From positions 4,774,001-4,838,000 of the forward strand of contig NZ_LT906483.1 of NCBI RefSeq assembly GCF_900187065.1: DNA of 64,000 nucleotides. Direction: 5' to 3'. Numbering within the stretch: position 1 is the first letter of the stretch; each line of letters starts with the position of its first letter. A model generated the notes under the pieces. It saw only the letters and a program-made list of their open reading frames with translations, had not been told where the DNA came from and did not search any database. Shown here one piece after another: positions 16,091-23,718 of the stretch. The position numbers were made by a program, and so were the translations under genes. Source of the stretch: Mycolicibacterium thermoresistibile. Its GTDB lineage: Bacteria; Actinomycetota; Actinomycetes; Mycobacteriales; Mycobacteriaceae.

Positions 16091-17353
16091 GTGACGACGA
16101 CCGACACACTGCACGATCCGGTGACACTGCCCTGTGGGCTGGTGCTGCCCAACCGGATCATGAAGGCCGCGCTGAGCGAGGTGCTCGCCGACCGGGAGCA
16201 CGCGCCGGACGCCCGGCTGGAGCGGTTGTACTCCGCGTGGGCGCGCGGCGGGTACGGCTTGATCGTCACCGGCAATGTGATGGTCGACGGCTCGCAGCTG
16301 GCCGAACCCGGCAACATCGTCATCGAGGACACCCGTCACCTCGACGCGCTGACCCGCTGGGCCCGGACCACCAAGGACGGCAACGGCGGCGGTGTGCCCA
16401 TCCTGGCGCAGCTCAATCACCCTGGCCGGCAGGCGAATCCGTTGGCGTTCGGTCACGTTCCGGTGGCGCCCAGCCCCGTTCCACTGAACTTCCCGGGCGC
16501 GGCCACACCCCGTGAACTGACCTCCGCCGAGATCGAGGACATCATCGACCGGTTCGCCACCACCGCGGCGATCTGCGAGGCGGCCGGCTTCGACGGCGTT
16601 CAGATCCACGGTGCGCACGGTTATCTCATCACCCAGTTCCTCTCCCCGCTGTCGAACCGGCGCACCGACGAGTGGGGCGGCGACCCGCAGCGGCGCCGCC
16701 GATTCGTGCTGGAGGTGGTGCGCCGGGTCCGGGCGCGGGTGTCGCCCGGATTCGCGGTGGCCATCAAGCTCAACTCGGCCGACTTTCAGCGCGGCGGGTT
16801 CACCGAGGACGAATCCCGCGCCGTGTTGGAGGCGCTGGCCCCCGAAGGCCTGGATCTGATCGAGATCAGCGGCGGAAGTTACGAGCAGCCCGCCATGATG
16901 GGAGCCGTCTCGGAGAGCACCCGGCAGCGGGAGGCGTACTTTCTGGCCTACGCGCGCACCGTGCGCACACTGATCGGCGACATTCCGCTCGCGGTCACCG
17001 GCGGATTCCGCAGCCGGTCGGCGATGGCGGCGGCGGTGGCCGCCGGGGATTGCGACGTGATCGGGCTGGGCCGCCCCACCGTCACCACCACCGATGCCGC
17101 ACACGTCATCCTGACCGGGCGCGCCGACGCGGTGCCGTCGTATCACCCGCGCTACGGGATGCGGAGGATGCTGGGCCGCTTCGTCGACCTCAAACAACTG
17201 GACGGTCTGCTGGAACTGGCCTGGCACACCGATCAGCTGCATCGGGTGGGCGCCGGACTCTCACCCGACCTCAACCGGGGACGGCTCGCGGCCACTCTGG
17301 CGATGCTGCGCCGCAACGGCCGGGCGTCATTCCGCCGCAAACGCGGGCCGTGA
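16091..17353 (+). CDS. NADH:flavin oxidoreductase / Old Yellow Enzyme family
   Basis: A 420-residue FMN-dependent TIM-barrel enzyme. It has the N-terminal LPNRIMKAALSE strand, QLNHPGRQ, the catalytic HGAHGYLITQFLSP segment, NRRTDEWGG, and the phosphate-binding stretches VTGGFRSRSAM and DVIGLGRPTV. It likely reduces activated alkenes, such as enones or drug-like electrophiles, using NAD(P)H. There is no Fe-S or second flavin domain, unlike the dienoyl-CoA reductase at 24785. The GTG at 16091 lies 27 bases after the DUF302 stop, so co-transcription is likely. Confidence 0.9.
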   Translation: MTTTDTLHDPVTLPCGLVLPNRIMKAALSEVLADREHAPDARLERLYSAWARGGYGLIVTGNVMVDGSQLAEPGNIVIEDTRHLDALTRWARTTKDGNGGGVPILAQLNHPGRQANPLAFGHVPVAPSPVPLNFPGAATPRELTSAEIEDIIDRFATTAAICEAAGFDGVQIHGAHGYLITQFLSPLSNRRTDEWGGDPQRRRRFVLEVVRRVRARVSPGFAVAIKLNSADFQRGGFTEDESRAVLEALAPEGLDLIEISGGSYEQPAMMGAVSESTRQREAYFLAYARTVRTLIGDIPLAVTGGFRSRSAMAAAVAAGDCDVIGLGRPTVTTTDAAHVILTGRADAVPSYHPRYGMRRMLGRFVDLKQLDGLLELAWHTDQLHRVGAGLSPDLNRGRLAATLAMLRRNGRASFRRKRGP

Positions 17354-17383
17354 GAGCGGGTCCGCCGGCTCGGGCCGTTCGGC

Positions 17384-17761
17384 TCAGAACTGAGCGCAGG
17401 TGTCCAGCACCGTGCGCATGGCGGTGATCTCGGCCTGCCCCTCCGGGGATTCCTTCCAGGCGCGGATCCTCTCGCGCTTCTCGGGCGGGATCTCGCCCAT
17501 CCTCTCCCGCATCTCGGCCGCTTTGGCGTGACGTTCCTCGACCGACATGTCGAGCACCTTCTCGAACTTGGCCATCCGCTCCGGATCGGCGGCGAGATCG
17601 GGTGCGTGCTGCTGGGCGGCGGCTCGGAACTGCTCGAAGGTGCAGGTGGTGTCCAACAACCGGTGATGCGGTTGCGCGCCGGCGGCGCCGGTGCCGAACA
17701 GCAGACCGGCGGCGGCCACACCTGCCACGGTCGCGAACAACGAGGTACGACGAACGGCCAC
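17384..17761 (-). CDS. Hemophore-like secreted protein (Rv0203-type)
   Basis: A 125-residue exported protein. The N-terminal signal peptide (RRTSLFATVAGVAAAGLLFG, cleavage near AGAQP) is followed by a helical domain with two Cys, DTTCTF near the start and LDTCAQF at the end, as in mycobacterial heme-binding Rv0203-like proteins. The GTG at 17761 has GAGGAGGAGATTC upstream. The middle is charged and helical. Heme binding is a family inference; no axial ligand is certain. It diverges from the disrupted arsR gene. Confidence 0.82.
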   Translation of the reverse strand: MAVRRTSLFATVAGVAAAGLLFGTGAAGAQPHHRLLDTTCTFEQFRAAAQQHAPDLAADPERMAKFEKVLDMSVEERHAKAAEMRERMGEIPPEKRERIRAWKESPEGQAEITAMRTVLDTCAQF

Positions 17762-17826
17762 GACGAATCTCCTCCTCGACGGATGGACCGGCAGACACCT
17801 CGATTGTCCACGATCCCGCGATTGAC

Positions 17827-17846
17827 AGGCAAGTAAACACTTGCCT
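17827..17846. promoter_or_regulatory. Perfect palindrome, likely ArsR operator
   Basis: AGGCAAGTAAACACTTGCCT has perfect eight-base arms around AAAC. It ends 11 bases before the arsR-like start codon, where an autorepressor would bind. The regulator gene is now split by insertion sequences, so the site may be constitutively open. Confidence 0.7.
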
Positions 17847-17857
17847 ATCGTCGTCGT

Positions 17858-17974
17858 GTGGGGGATGTCTTCAAGGCCCTGGCCGACCCCACCCGGCGCG
17901 CCATCCTCGACGAACTGACCGAACGGGACGGCCAGACGCTGTTCGAGATCTGCGCCCGGCTGACCACCAGACAC
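17858..17974 (+). pseudogene. ArsR-family regulator, 5' fragment (disrupted by insertion)
   Basis: The first 39 codons of an ArsR-type winged-helix repressor: DVFKALADPTRRAILDELTE, then LFEICARLTTRH. The frame runs on into IS110-derived sequence and stops at 18082, giving a chimeric 74-residue product without the recognition helix. The remainder (GRSRQAISQHLDVLERAGLV and the wing) is at 20898-21092. Joining 17974 to 20898 restores one reading frame, so the gene was intact before the insertion. Confidence 0.88.
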
Positions 17975-18012
17975 CTTCGTAAGTGGTTTTTGTCAAGGGG
18001 TTGGGGGGCTCT

Positions 18013-18130
18013 GCCCGGTCCTCGTCTCTACGTAGTCATCAAACGGGTTTGGTACCCAACTGCGTGCAACCGAGTTCGGTGAGGACGGGCGGGGCCTGCT
18101 CATGGTGTCTGGCGAGGTCACCAAGTGGTG
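18013..18130 (-). other. Structured noncoding end of the IS110 element, candidate bridge-RNA region
   Basis: GCCCGGTCCTC (18013-18023) can pair with GAGGACGGGC (18081-18090), and CACCAAGTGGTG (18119-18130) is a perfect palindrome. IS110-family elements encode a structured bridge RNA in a noncoding end. This is the longer noncoding end here, and it is interrupted by the IS3 element. The assignment is an inference from layout and pairing only. Confidence 0.35.
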
Positions 18131-18172
18131 CCTCAGGGGCGCTGGGCTTGACCCCATTTGGTGGACACAGGG

Positions 18173-19012
18173 TCAGGCGGCTTGTGCCGTCTGAGTGATC
18201 CGGTTCTCGTATTCGACCGGGGAGATCATGCCGATCGCTGAGTGGCGGCGGCGGCGGTTGTAGACCCGCTCGATCCAGTCACCGACAGCGAGCTTAGCCG
18301 CGGCCTTGGTAGGCCACAAGTGACGGTCATAAAACTCGACCTTCATTGTGCCCCAGAATGATTCATGCTGGGCATTATCCCAGCATACGCCGGTGCGCCC
18401 CACTGAGCGGGCCAGGTTGTGCCCGCGGGAGAACCTGGCCAGCTGTGCACTGGTGAACTGACAACCGCGGTCGGCGTGCAACACCACCTGCTCGGCCAAC
18501 TGCCCGCGCATGGCCACCGCCATGGCCACCGCCGACTCCACCAGGTCGGTGTGCATGTGATCATCGATGGCCCAGCCGATCACCCGCCGGCTGCAGCCGT
18601 CACGGACCGCGCATAAGTACAGCCAGCCCTCGCCGGTGCGCAAGTAGGTGATATCCGACGTCCAGACCCGGTCCAGCTCACCGACATCGAAACGACGGTT
18701 GACCAGGTCTTTGGGCACCGGGGTATCGAGGTCGACGATCGTGGTCACCGGCGCGAACGTACGCGGGCTGATCCCGGCCAGGCCCTGGCGGCGCAGCGAG
18801 GCCGCCACCGTCTTGCGCGACACCTTCTCACCGTCCTCGCGCAAATCAGCCAGAATCCGCGGCGCCCCATACACCCCGTCAGAGGCCTTATGGAAGGCGG
18901 CGACCTTGGCGTCCAACTCCGCACGCCTCTGCTGGGTCGGCGTAGGCTCGCGATCACGACGGGCACGCCATTTGTAGAACCCCGAGCGCGACACCTCCAG
19001 CAGCGCACACAT
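18173..19012 (-). CDS. IS3-family transposase OrfB (DDE integrase domain)
   Basis: Residues from the first ATG encode 279 amino acids. An HTH_21-type region (YGAPRILADLREDGEKVSRK) is followed by the rve core. The DDE set is visible in DRVWTSDITYL, VVLHADRGCQFTS and NAQHESFWGTMKVE. The frame is open upstream to the slippery site at 19099-19105, so the functional product is almost certainly an OrfA-OrfB fusion made by -1 frameshifting. The C-terminus (YNRRRRHSAIGMISPVEYE) is intact, so the element may still be active. Confidence 0.93.
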   Translation of the reverse strand: MCALLEVSRSGFYKWRARRDREPTPTQQRRAELDAKVAAFHKASDGVYGAPRILADLREDGEKVSRKTVAASLRRQGLAGISPRTFAPVTTIVDLDTPVPKDLVNRRFDVGELDRVWTSDITYLRTGEGWLYLCAVRDGCSRRVIGWAIDDHMHTDLVESAVAMAVAMRGQLAEQVVLHADRGCQFTSAQLARFSRGHNLARSVGRTGVCWDNAQHESFWGTMKVEFYDRHLWPTKAAAKLAVGDWIERVYNRRRRHSAIGMISPVEYENRITQTAQAA

Positions 19013-19062
19013 CCGCTTGATCGGGTAGTTGGCCTTCTCCGCCTCGATCAGACCGTAGGCCT

Positions 19063-19356
19063 CTACTGGTTCTGTTCGGAGGCGAAGAAGGCCGCGGCTT
19101 TTTTTAAAAACTGCCGGTCCAAACGCAATTCGGCGTTCTCCTTGCGAAGCCGTTCCAGCTCGGCACGTTCATCAGCATCAAGCACCGCCCCATTATCGCC
19201 GCCGTGCTCACGGGCCTGGCGCACCCAGCGACCTAGCAATTGCTCACCCACCCCGATCTCGGCCGCCACATGAGCAATCGGGCGGCCCGTCTCGATCACC
19301 AGCCGAGCCGCCTGCTCCCGAAACTCCGGGGTGTACTTCTTCCGCTTGCCCGACAT
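19063..19356 (-). CDS. IS3-family transposase OrfA (helix-turn-helix)
   Basis: A 97-residue protein with an N-terminal HTH_Tnp_1 domain (KRKKYTPEFREQAARLVIET) and a C-terminal leucine-zipper-like helix (ERAELERLRKENAELRLDRQ). It binds the element ends and forms multimers. It overlaps the -1 frame of OrfB through the A7 tract. Confidence 0.92.
   Translation of the reverse strand: MSGKRKKYTPEFREQAARLVIETGRPIAHVAAEIGVGEQLLGRWVRQAREHGGDNGAVLDADERAELERLRKENAELRLDRQFLKKAAAFFASEQNQ
19099..19105 (-). other. Programmed -1 frameshift site between OrfA and OrfB
   Basis: The minus strand reads TTTTTAAAAAAAGCC: a run of seven A followed by G, the canonical IS3 slippery heptamer. Slipping back one base here joins OrfA (..QFLKK) to the OrfB frame (SRGLLRLRTEPVEAYGLIEA and onward to the OrfB ATG) with no stop codon between. 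Confidence 0.8.
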
Positions 19357-19467
19357 ACGGACATCCTTCCCGCGGGACCAGCAGTCCCACCAGTCAGGTG
19401 TCCACCATCAGGGGTCAACCCCAGCGCTTGGAGCTTGGCCCCAACCGTGGTTATTCGAGTGGCTTGG

Positions 19468-20820
19468 TTAAGCGGCCACGGGCATCACCTGCGCGGCGGC
19501 GATGGCGCCATCCCAGCGCACCCGCTGGGTGACCACGACATGCAGCCAACGCAGCAACGCCGCAGCGATCGCTGCTCGGGCCTGGCCGTCGGTGAGCTTG
19601 TTGTCGTCGCGGGTCGTCAGATACCGGTAGCGAGCGAGCATCACCGGATTATGTTGAAGGGCACCCCATGTCGCGCGCCAGGCGGCCAGCCGCAGCCGGG
19701 GTCGGCCACGCCGGGAGATCCGCGCTCGGCCGTTGAAGGTGCCGCTGGCGTTGTCGCGTGGGCACAGCCCGGCATGTTTGACCAGCGCGCGAGGGCTGTC
19801 AAAACGGGTGGGATCGCCGGTTTCGGCCAACATCGCCGCCGCTCCCACCGCCGAGACTCCGGGGATGCTGGTGACCAACTCGGTCAGCTCGAGTTCGTCG
19901 AGCACCTCAACCATGCGGGCTTCCACCTCGGCCAGCCGGATGCTGGCCGCGCGCCAATCAGAAAGCACCCAGCGGGCCCGCTCCAGTACACCGCGGCGTT
20001 GGACCATCACCCCGGCCGGGTCGACCAGCGCGACGAAGACCGCCTCGATGATGGCCCGACGCCGCCGCTGACCACCCCAACGGCCCAGCTCGCGAACCAC
20101 CGCGGCCTCAAACCGTGCCAGCCCACGTCCCTTGAGCCGTTCCGGGCGGCCGTCACAGCGGTCGAGCACCACCGCCACAGCCGCACACCAGTTGCTCGAA
20201 CCGAAGGGATCCGCCGCCGCCTCCAGCACCCCCGGCCAGACGCACTCCAGCAGGTCGCGCAGCTGCTGCACACACGCAGTGGCCTCGGTGACCAGCCGCT
20301 CACGGCGCGCTCCCAGCTGGCGCAGCCGCGCCCACGTCTCCTCAGCACGCTCGGGGCGGTAACAATGCAGCTGGGCCACCAGCCGCGCGATCAACATCGC
20401 ATCCTTGTCATCGCTTTTGTCACAGGTGTAGTCCTCAGCTTCACGTGCCCGACCCACCAACATCGGGTTCACACACATCAACGTCATATCGCGTTGAGTG
20501 GCAAGCTGATTGAGCACCATCCAGCGATGCCCGGTCGGCTCACACCCCACCGTCACACCACAGAACCCATGCTTGTGCGCCACGCGCTGCGCCCACTCCA
20601 GCACAGGACCCAATTCCCACGCCCGAGCCTTCACCGTCTTGCGGGCCAGCACCTGCGAATCGTGATCACACACCACCACCGCCTGCTTCTTATCCGCCAG
20701 ATCAATACCGACGATCACATGATCGGCCGGCACCAGCCGCCGCAGCTCGGCCAACTTGGCATTACGGCGCTTGTCACCACGCGACAGACCACTACCCTTG
20801 GACACGACGCCCTCCTCCAT
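19468..20820 (-). CDS. IS110-family transposase (DEDD/Transposase_20)
   Basis: A 450-residue recombinase. The N-terminal RuvC-like DEDD domain shows VGIDLADKKQAVVVC, GCEPTGHRW and DKSDDKDAMLIARL. The C-terminal Tnp domain has SIPGVSAVGAAAMLAETGDP and CPRDNASG, which holds the candidate catalytic serine. It works with a bridge RNA in characterised relatives. The ATG at 20820 is used; the frame is also open from 20889. It looks intact, but its 3' noncoding end is split by the IS3 element. Confidence 0.92.
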   Translation of the reverse strand: MEEGVVSKGSGLSRGDKRRNAKLAELRRLVPADHVIVGIDLADKKQAVVVCDHDSQVLARKTVKARAWELGPVLEWAQRVAHKHGFCGVTVGCEPTGHRWMVLNQLATQRDMTLMCVNPMLVGRAREAEDYTCDKSDDKDAMLIARLVAQLHCYRPERAEETWARLRQLGARRERLVTEATACVQQLRDLLECVWPGVLEAAADPFGSSNWCAAVAVVLDRCDGRPERLKGRGLARFEAAVVRELGRWGGQRRRRAIIEAVFVALVDPAGVMVQRRGVLERARWVLSDWRAASIRLAEVEARMVEVLDELELTELVTSIPGVSAVGAAAMLAETGDPTRFDSPRALVKHAGLCPRDNASGTFNGRARISRRGRPRLRLAAWRATWGALQHNPVMLARYRYLTTRDDNKLTDGQARAAIAAALLRWLHVVVTQRVRWDGAIAAAQVMPVAA

Positions 20821-20897
20821 GTCATTGGGACTCGAACCCGTCAACGACATCAGGAGGGCGTCGCCACTTTCATCACCAACACGCCGCATAGCTCTCT

Positions 20898-21092
20898 TAC
20901 TACGGGCGCTCGCGGCAGGCGATCTCCCAGCATCTCGACGTGCTCGAGCGGGCGGGTCTGGTCAAGACCCGCCGTGACGGCCGGTACAAGTTCCACCACA
21001 TCGACACCACGCCGCTGGAACCGATCATCGAGCGGTGGCTCCGGAAAGGAACGGAACACGATGCGAATCCATCTGACCAGCGTGCTCGTTGA
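20898..21092 (+). pseudogene. ArsR-family regulator, 3' fragment
   Basis: This is the second half of the interrupted ArsR protein: GRSRQAISQHLDVLERAGLV is the recognition helix and KTRRDGRYKFHHID the wing, followed by the dimerisation helix LEPIIERWLRK. It has no start codon of its own. It overlaps the start of the downstream VOC gene by 32 bases, showing that the two were translationally coupled. Confidence 0.88.
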
Positions 21093-21450
21093 CGATCAGG
21101 ACAAGGCGCTGCGCTTATACACCGAGAAACTCGGCTTCCTGCCCAAGCACGACATCCCGCTGGGCGACGCCCGGTGGATCACGGTGGTCTCGCCCGAGGA
21201 GCCCGACGGCACCGAACTGGTGCTGGAACCCGACGGCCATCCGGCGGTGGGGCCGTTCAAGGAGGCGTTGGTCACCGACGGGATCCCGTTCACCTCGTTC
21301 GCCGTCGACGATGTGCACGCCGAGTTCGACCGGCTGCGGCAGATGGGCGTCCGTTTCACCCAGCCGCCCACCACGATGGGCAACGTCATCACCGCCGTGC
21401 TCGACGACACCTGCGGGAATCTGATCCAGCTGGCCCAGATGATCGGCTGA
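21061..21450 (+). CDS. VOC family protein, partner of the disrupted ArsR regulator
   Basis: A 129-residue glyoxalase-fold protein (LTSVLVDDQDKALRLYTEKL, later VDDVHAEFDRLRQMGV and LDDTCGNLIQLAQ). The ATG at 21061 follows GGAAAGGAACGG. ArsR-VOC pairs of this type are common in actinobacteria and other bacteria, where the regulator represses both genes. With arsR split by insertion sequences, expression now depends on read-through or on a promoter in the IS110 end. Its function is unknown and metal-ligand residues are not certain. Confidence 0.88.
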   Translation: MRIHLTSVLVDDQDKALRLYTEKLGFLPKHDIPLGDARWITVVSPEEPDGTELVLEPDGHPAVGPFKEALVTDGIPFTSFAVDDVHAEFDRLRQMGVRFTQPPTTMGNVITAVLDDTCGNLIQLAQMIG

Positions 21451-21488
21451 GTTCGGCCTCTCCCACTCTCAATGTAGCGCGCACCCCC

Positions 21489-21507
21489 GGGCTTGCCGCA
21501 AGGCCCG
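21489..21507 (+). promoter_or_regulatory. Rifamycin-associated element (RAE) upstream of rox
   Basis: GGGCTTGCCGCAAGGCCC is an inverted repeat extended outward by CCC/GGG. It is flanked by GTAGCGCG upstream and GGGTGCTGCCGCACAATC downstream, the same arrangement and nearly the same bases as at 6065-6083 upstream of helR. It ends 73 bases before the rox start. Confidence 0.88.
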
Positions 21508-21580
21508 GGTGCTGCCGCACAATCTCCCCTCGTCCACACTAGAAGGGCTGGGAATCAACGATTCTCAGGAGGGGGGATTC

Positions 21581-23011
21581 GTGTACGACGTGATCGTCGT
21601 CGGCGGCGGGCCGACCGGCATGATGCTGGCCGGTGAGTTGCGGCTGCATGGGGTGCGGGTGCTGGTGGTCGAGAAGAACAGCGAGCCACCGGCCCACGTC
21701 CGGTCGCTGGGTCTGCATGTGCGCAGCATCGAGATGCTCGACCAGCGCGGTCTGCTGGACCGGTTTCTGGCGCACGGGCAGCGGCATCCGGTGGGCGGGT
21801 TCTTCGCCGCGATCGCCAAACCGCCGGCCGAACTCGACACCGCACACGGTTACGTGCTCGGCATCCGGCAGCCCGTCACCGACCGCCTGCTCGCCGAGTG
21901 GGCCGCCGAGCGCGGCGCCGTGATCCGCCGGGGCTGCGCAGTGGTCGGCCTGGACCAGGACGCTGCCGGGATCACCGTCGAGTTGGCCGACGGTTCGGTT
22001 CAGCGGGCGCGCTATCTCGTCGGCTGCGACGGCGGCCGCAGCACCGTGCGCAAGCTCGCCGGGATCGGGTTTCCCGGTGAGCCGGCCCGATCGGAGACGC
22101 TGCTCGGCGAGATGTCGCTCTCCGCGGATCCGGCGACGGTGGCCGCCGTGGTCGCCGAGGTGCGCAAGACCCAGTTGCGGTTCGGCGCCATGCCGCTCGG
22201 GGACGGGGTGTACCGCGTGATCGTGCCGGCCGAGGGCGTCGCCGGTGATCGCGCCGAACCGACCCTCGACGAGTTCCGTCGCCGGCTGAAGGCCTTCGCC
22301 GGCACCGACTTCGGCGCGCACACACCGCGCTGGCTGTCCCGGTTCGGCGACGCCACCCGGTTGGCCGAGCGTTACCGGGCCGGCCGGGTGTTCTTGGCCG
22401 GAGACGCCGCGCACGTGCACCCGCCGGCCGGCGGGCAGGGGCTCAATCTGGGCATCCAGGACGCGTTCAACCTGGGCTGGAAGCTGGCCGCCGCGGTCGG
22501 CGGCTGGGCGCCGGACGGACTGCTCGACACCTACCACGCCGAACGTCATCCGGTGGCCGCCGACGTGCTGAACAACACCCGCGCGCAGATGGAGTTGATG
22601 TCGCCGGAACCGGGGCCGCGGGCGGTGCGGTGGCTGCTGGCCGAGCTGATGGATTTCGAGGAGGTCAACCGGTATCTGACCGAGAAGATCACCGCGATCG
22701 GCGTGCGCTACCACACGATGGGCGACGGTCATGGGCTGCTCGGCAGGCGGATGCGCGACATCCCGCTGACCGGTGGCCGGCTCTACGCCCGCATGCATGC
22801 CGGCCGCGGGGTGCTGCTGGACCGGACCGGAACGCTGTCGGTGTCGGGATGGGCCGACCGCGTCGACCACATCGTCGATCCGGGCGCCGCGCTCGACGTG
22901 CCGGCGGTACTGCTGCGTCCCGACGGTCACGTGGCCTGGGTCGGCGCCGACCACCCCGGTCAACAGGACCTGACCGCCCGGCTGTCGAGGTGGTTCGGCG
23001 CCCCGGCCTGA
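21581..23011 (+). CDS. rox: Rifampicin monooxygenase (Rox-type FAD monooxygenase)
   Basis: A 476-residue class A flavoprotein monooxygenase. The FAD-binding GGGPTGMMLAGELRLHG is N-terminal, DGGRSTVRKLAGIGFPGEPA lies mid-protein and GDAAHVHPPAGGQGLNLG is the second FAD motif. The text closely follows known Rox proteins along its whole length (QRGLLDRFLA, VAEVRKTQLRFGA, EKITAIGVRY, GWADRVDH). Rox hydroxylates the rifamycin naphthyl C2, linearising and inactivating the drug. The GTG at 21581 follows AGGAGGGGGGATTC. The RAE upstream gives independent support. Confidence 0.93.
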   Translation: MYDVIVVGGGPTGMMLAGELRLHGVRVLVVEKNSEPPAHVRSLGLHVRSIEMLDQRGLLDRFLAHGQRHPVGGFFAAIAKPPAELDTAHGYVLGIRQPVTDRLLAEWAAERGAVIRRGCAVVGLDQDAAGITVELADGSVQRARYLVGCDGGRSTVRKLAGIGFPGEPARSETLLGEMSLSADPATVAAVVAEVRKTQLRFGAMPLGDGVYRVIVPAEGVAGDRAEPTLDEFRRRLKAFAGTDFGAHTPRWLSRFGDATRLAERYRAGRVFLAGDAAHVHPPAGGQGLNLGIQDAFNLGWKLAAAVGGWAPDGLLDTYHAERHPVAADVLNNTRAQMELMSPEPGPRAVRWLLAELMDFEEVNRYLTEKITAIGVRYHTMGDGHGLLGRRMRDIPLTGGRLYARMHAGRGVLLDRTGTLSVSGWADRVDHIVDPGAALDVPAVLLRPDGHVAWVGADHPGQQDLTARLSRWFGAPA

Positions 23012-23017
23012 CGCGGC

Positions 23018-23659
23018 TCAGGCGTGCCGGATGGCGCGGTAGGCCGCCCGGCCCACCAGCTCGCCGAGTTCGTCGGGGGTGTGATCGTTTTCGTCGGAGA
23101 GCAGGCTGCGCACCGCCGCCTCGCCCATGGACACGAACAACTCGACGAGCACCGGGAGTTTGCGGTCGGCGTCTTCGGTGCCCCAGCGTTGCAGATCGGG
23201 GGCGATCAGCGCGGCGAACCGTTCGGCCACCCGTTGGCGACCGCGCGCGATCATCGTGGCGATGTCGGGTCCCGGATTGGACCAGAACAGCATTCGCCAG
23301 GTGTCGGGTTGGTCGGCCACGGTGCGCAGCAGTGCCCGCATACCGGCGATGAACGCCTCCTCTGCGTGGTGGGTGCGCGGTGTCGGATAGGCGGCGAGCA
23401 CGCCGTTCAGCAGCGTCTGTTCCTCGCGTTCCAGCAGTGCGGTCACCAGCGCCACCCGGTCGGGGTAACAGGCGTAGACAACCGGGCGGGTCACCCCCAG
23501 CCGGTCGGCGACCGCGCCGATGGTGATGGCCGGGATGCCGCCGCCCTCCAGGGCGATGGCCTTGGCCGCGTCGAGCACCTGCGGCCGGCGCCGTTCGGGC
23601 CCCAGGTGGGCTGCCCGGCGTCGTGATCTTGCGCCACCACGCTCAGTTGCTACACTCAC
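23018..23659 (-). CDS. TetR/AcrR family regulator
   Basis: A 213-residue regulator with an N-terminal HTH (LDAAKAIALEGG, then ITIGAVADRLGVTRPVVYAC and YPDRVALVTALLEREE) and a helical ligand-binding domain. It starts at GTG 23659 and diverges from the MpaB-type oxygenase across 59 bases containing palindromes, so it probably represses that gene and itself. The ligand is unknown. It converges with rox but there is no sign that it controls it. Confidence 0.9.
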   Translation of the reverse strand: MSVATERGGARSRRRAAHLGPERRRPQVLDAAKAIALEGGGIPAITIGAVADRLGVTRPVVYACYPDRVALVTALLEREEQTLLNGVLAAYPTPRTHHAEEAFIAGMRALLRTVADQPDTWRMLFWSNPGPDIATMIARGRQRVAERFAALIAPDLQRWGTEDADRKLPVLVELFVSMGEAAVRSLLSDENDHTPDELGELVGRAAYRAIRHA

Positions 23660-23684
23660 GTAGGAAAATACTACATGACTGTAG
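23659..23684. promoter_or_regulatory. TetR operator candidates between tetR and mpaB-like gene
   Basis: CTACATGACTGTAG (23671-23684) is a perfect inverted repeat (CTACA / TGTAG). An overlapping GTAG....CTAC pair spans about 23660-23674. They abut the tetR GTG and lie 35-60 bases from the divergent start, the usual place for autoregulation. Confidence 0.6.
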
Positions 23685-23718
23685 GAATTGGCAGGGACAG
23701 GCCGGGAAGGGGAATCAG

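Larger units (their letters stand above)
18148..19418. mobile_element. IS3-family insertion sequence
   Basis: Terminal inverted repeats match at 18 of 21 bases: left 18148-18168 and right 19398-19418, both reading TTGACCCC....GGTGGACAC inward. OrfA and OrfB are on the minus strand with an A7 slippery site. The sequences just outside the ends (GCGCTGGG on the left, CCCAGCGC on the right) are mutually inverted, so either the repeats extend outward or the element landed in a hairpin. No clear target duplication was seen. Confidence 0.85.
17975..20897. mobile_element. IS110-family insertion sequence carrying a nested IS3-family element
   Basis: The outer limits are inferred from the reading frame of the split arsR gene, so they are accurate to a few bases only. 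Without the inner element (about 18148-19418) the outer element is about 1.65 kb, normal for IS110. There are no terminal inverted repeats or target duplications, as expected for this family. The noncoding stretch 3' of the transposase (17975-18147 plus 19419-19467) is longer than the 5' one, which suggests an IS1111-like layout. Confidence 0.75.
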
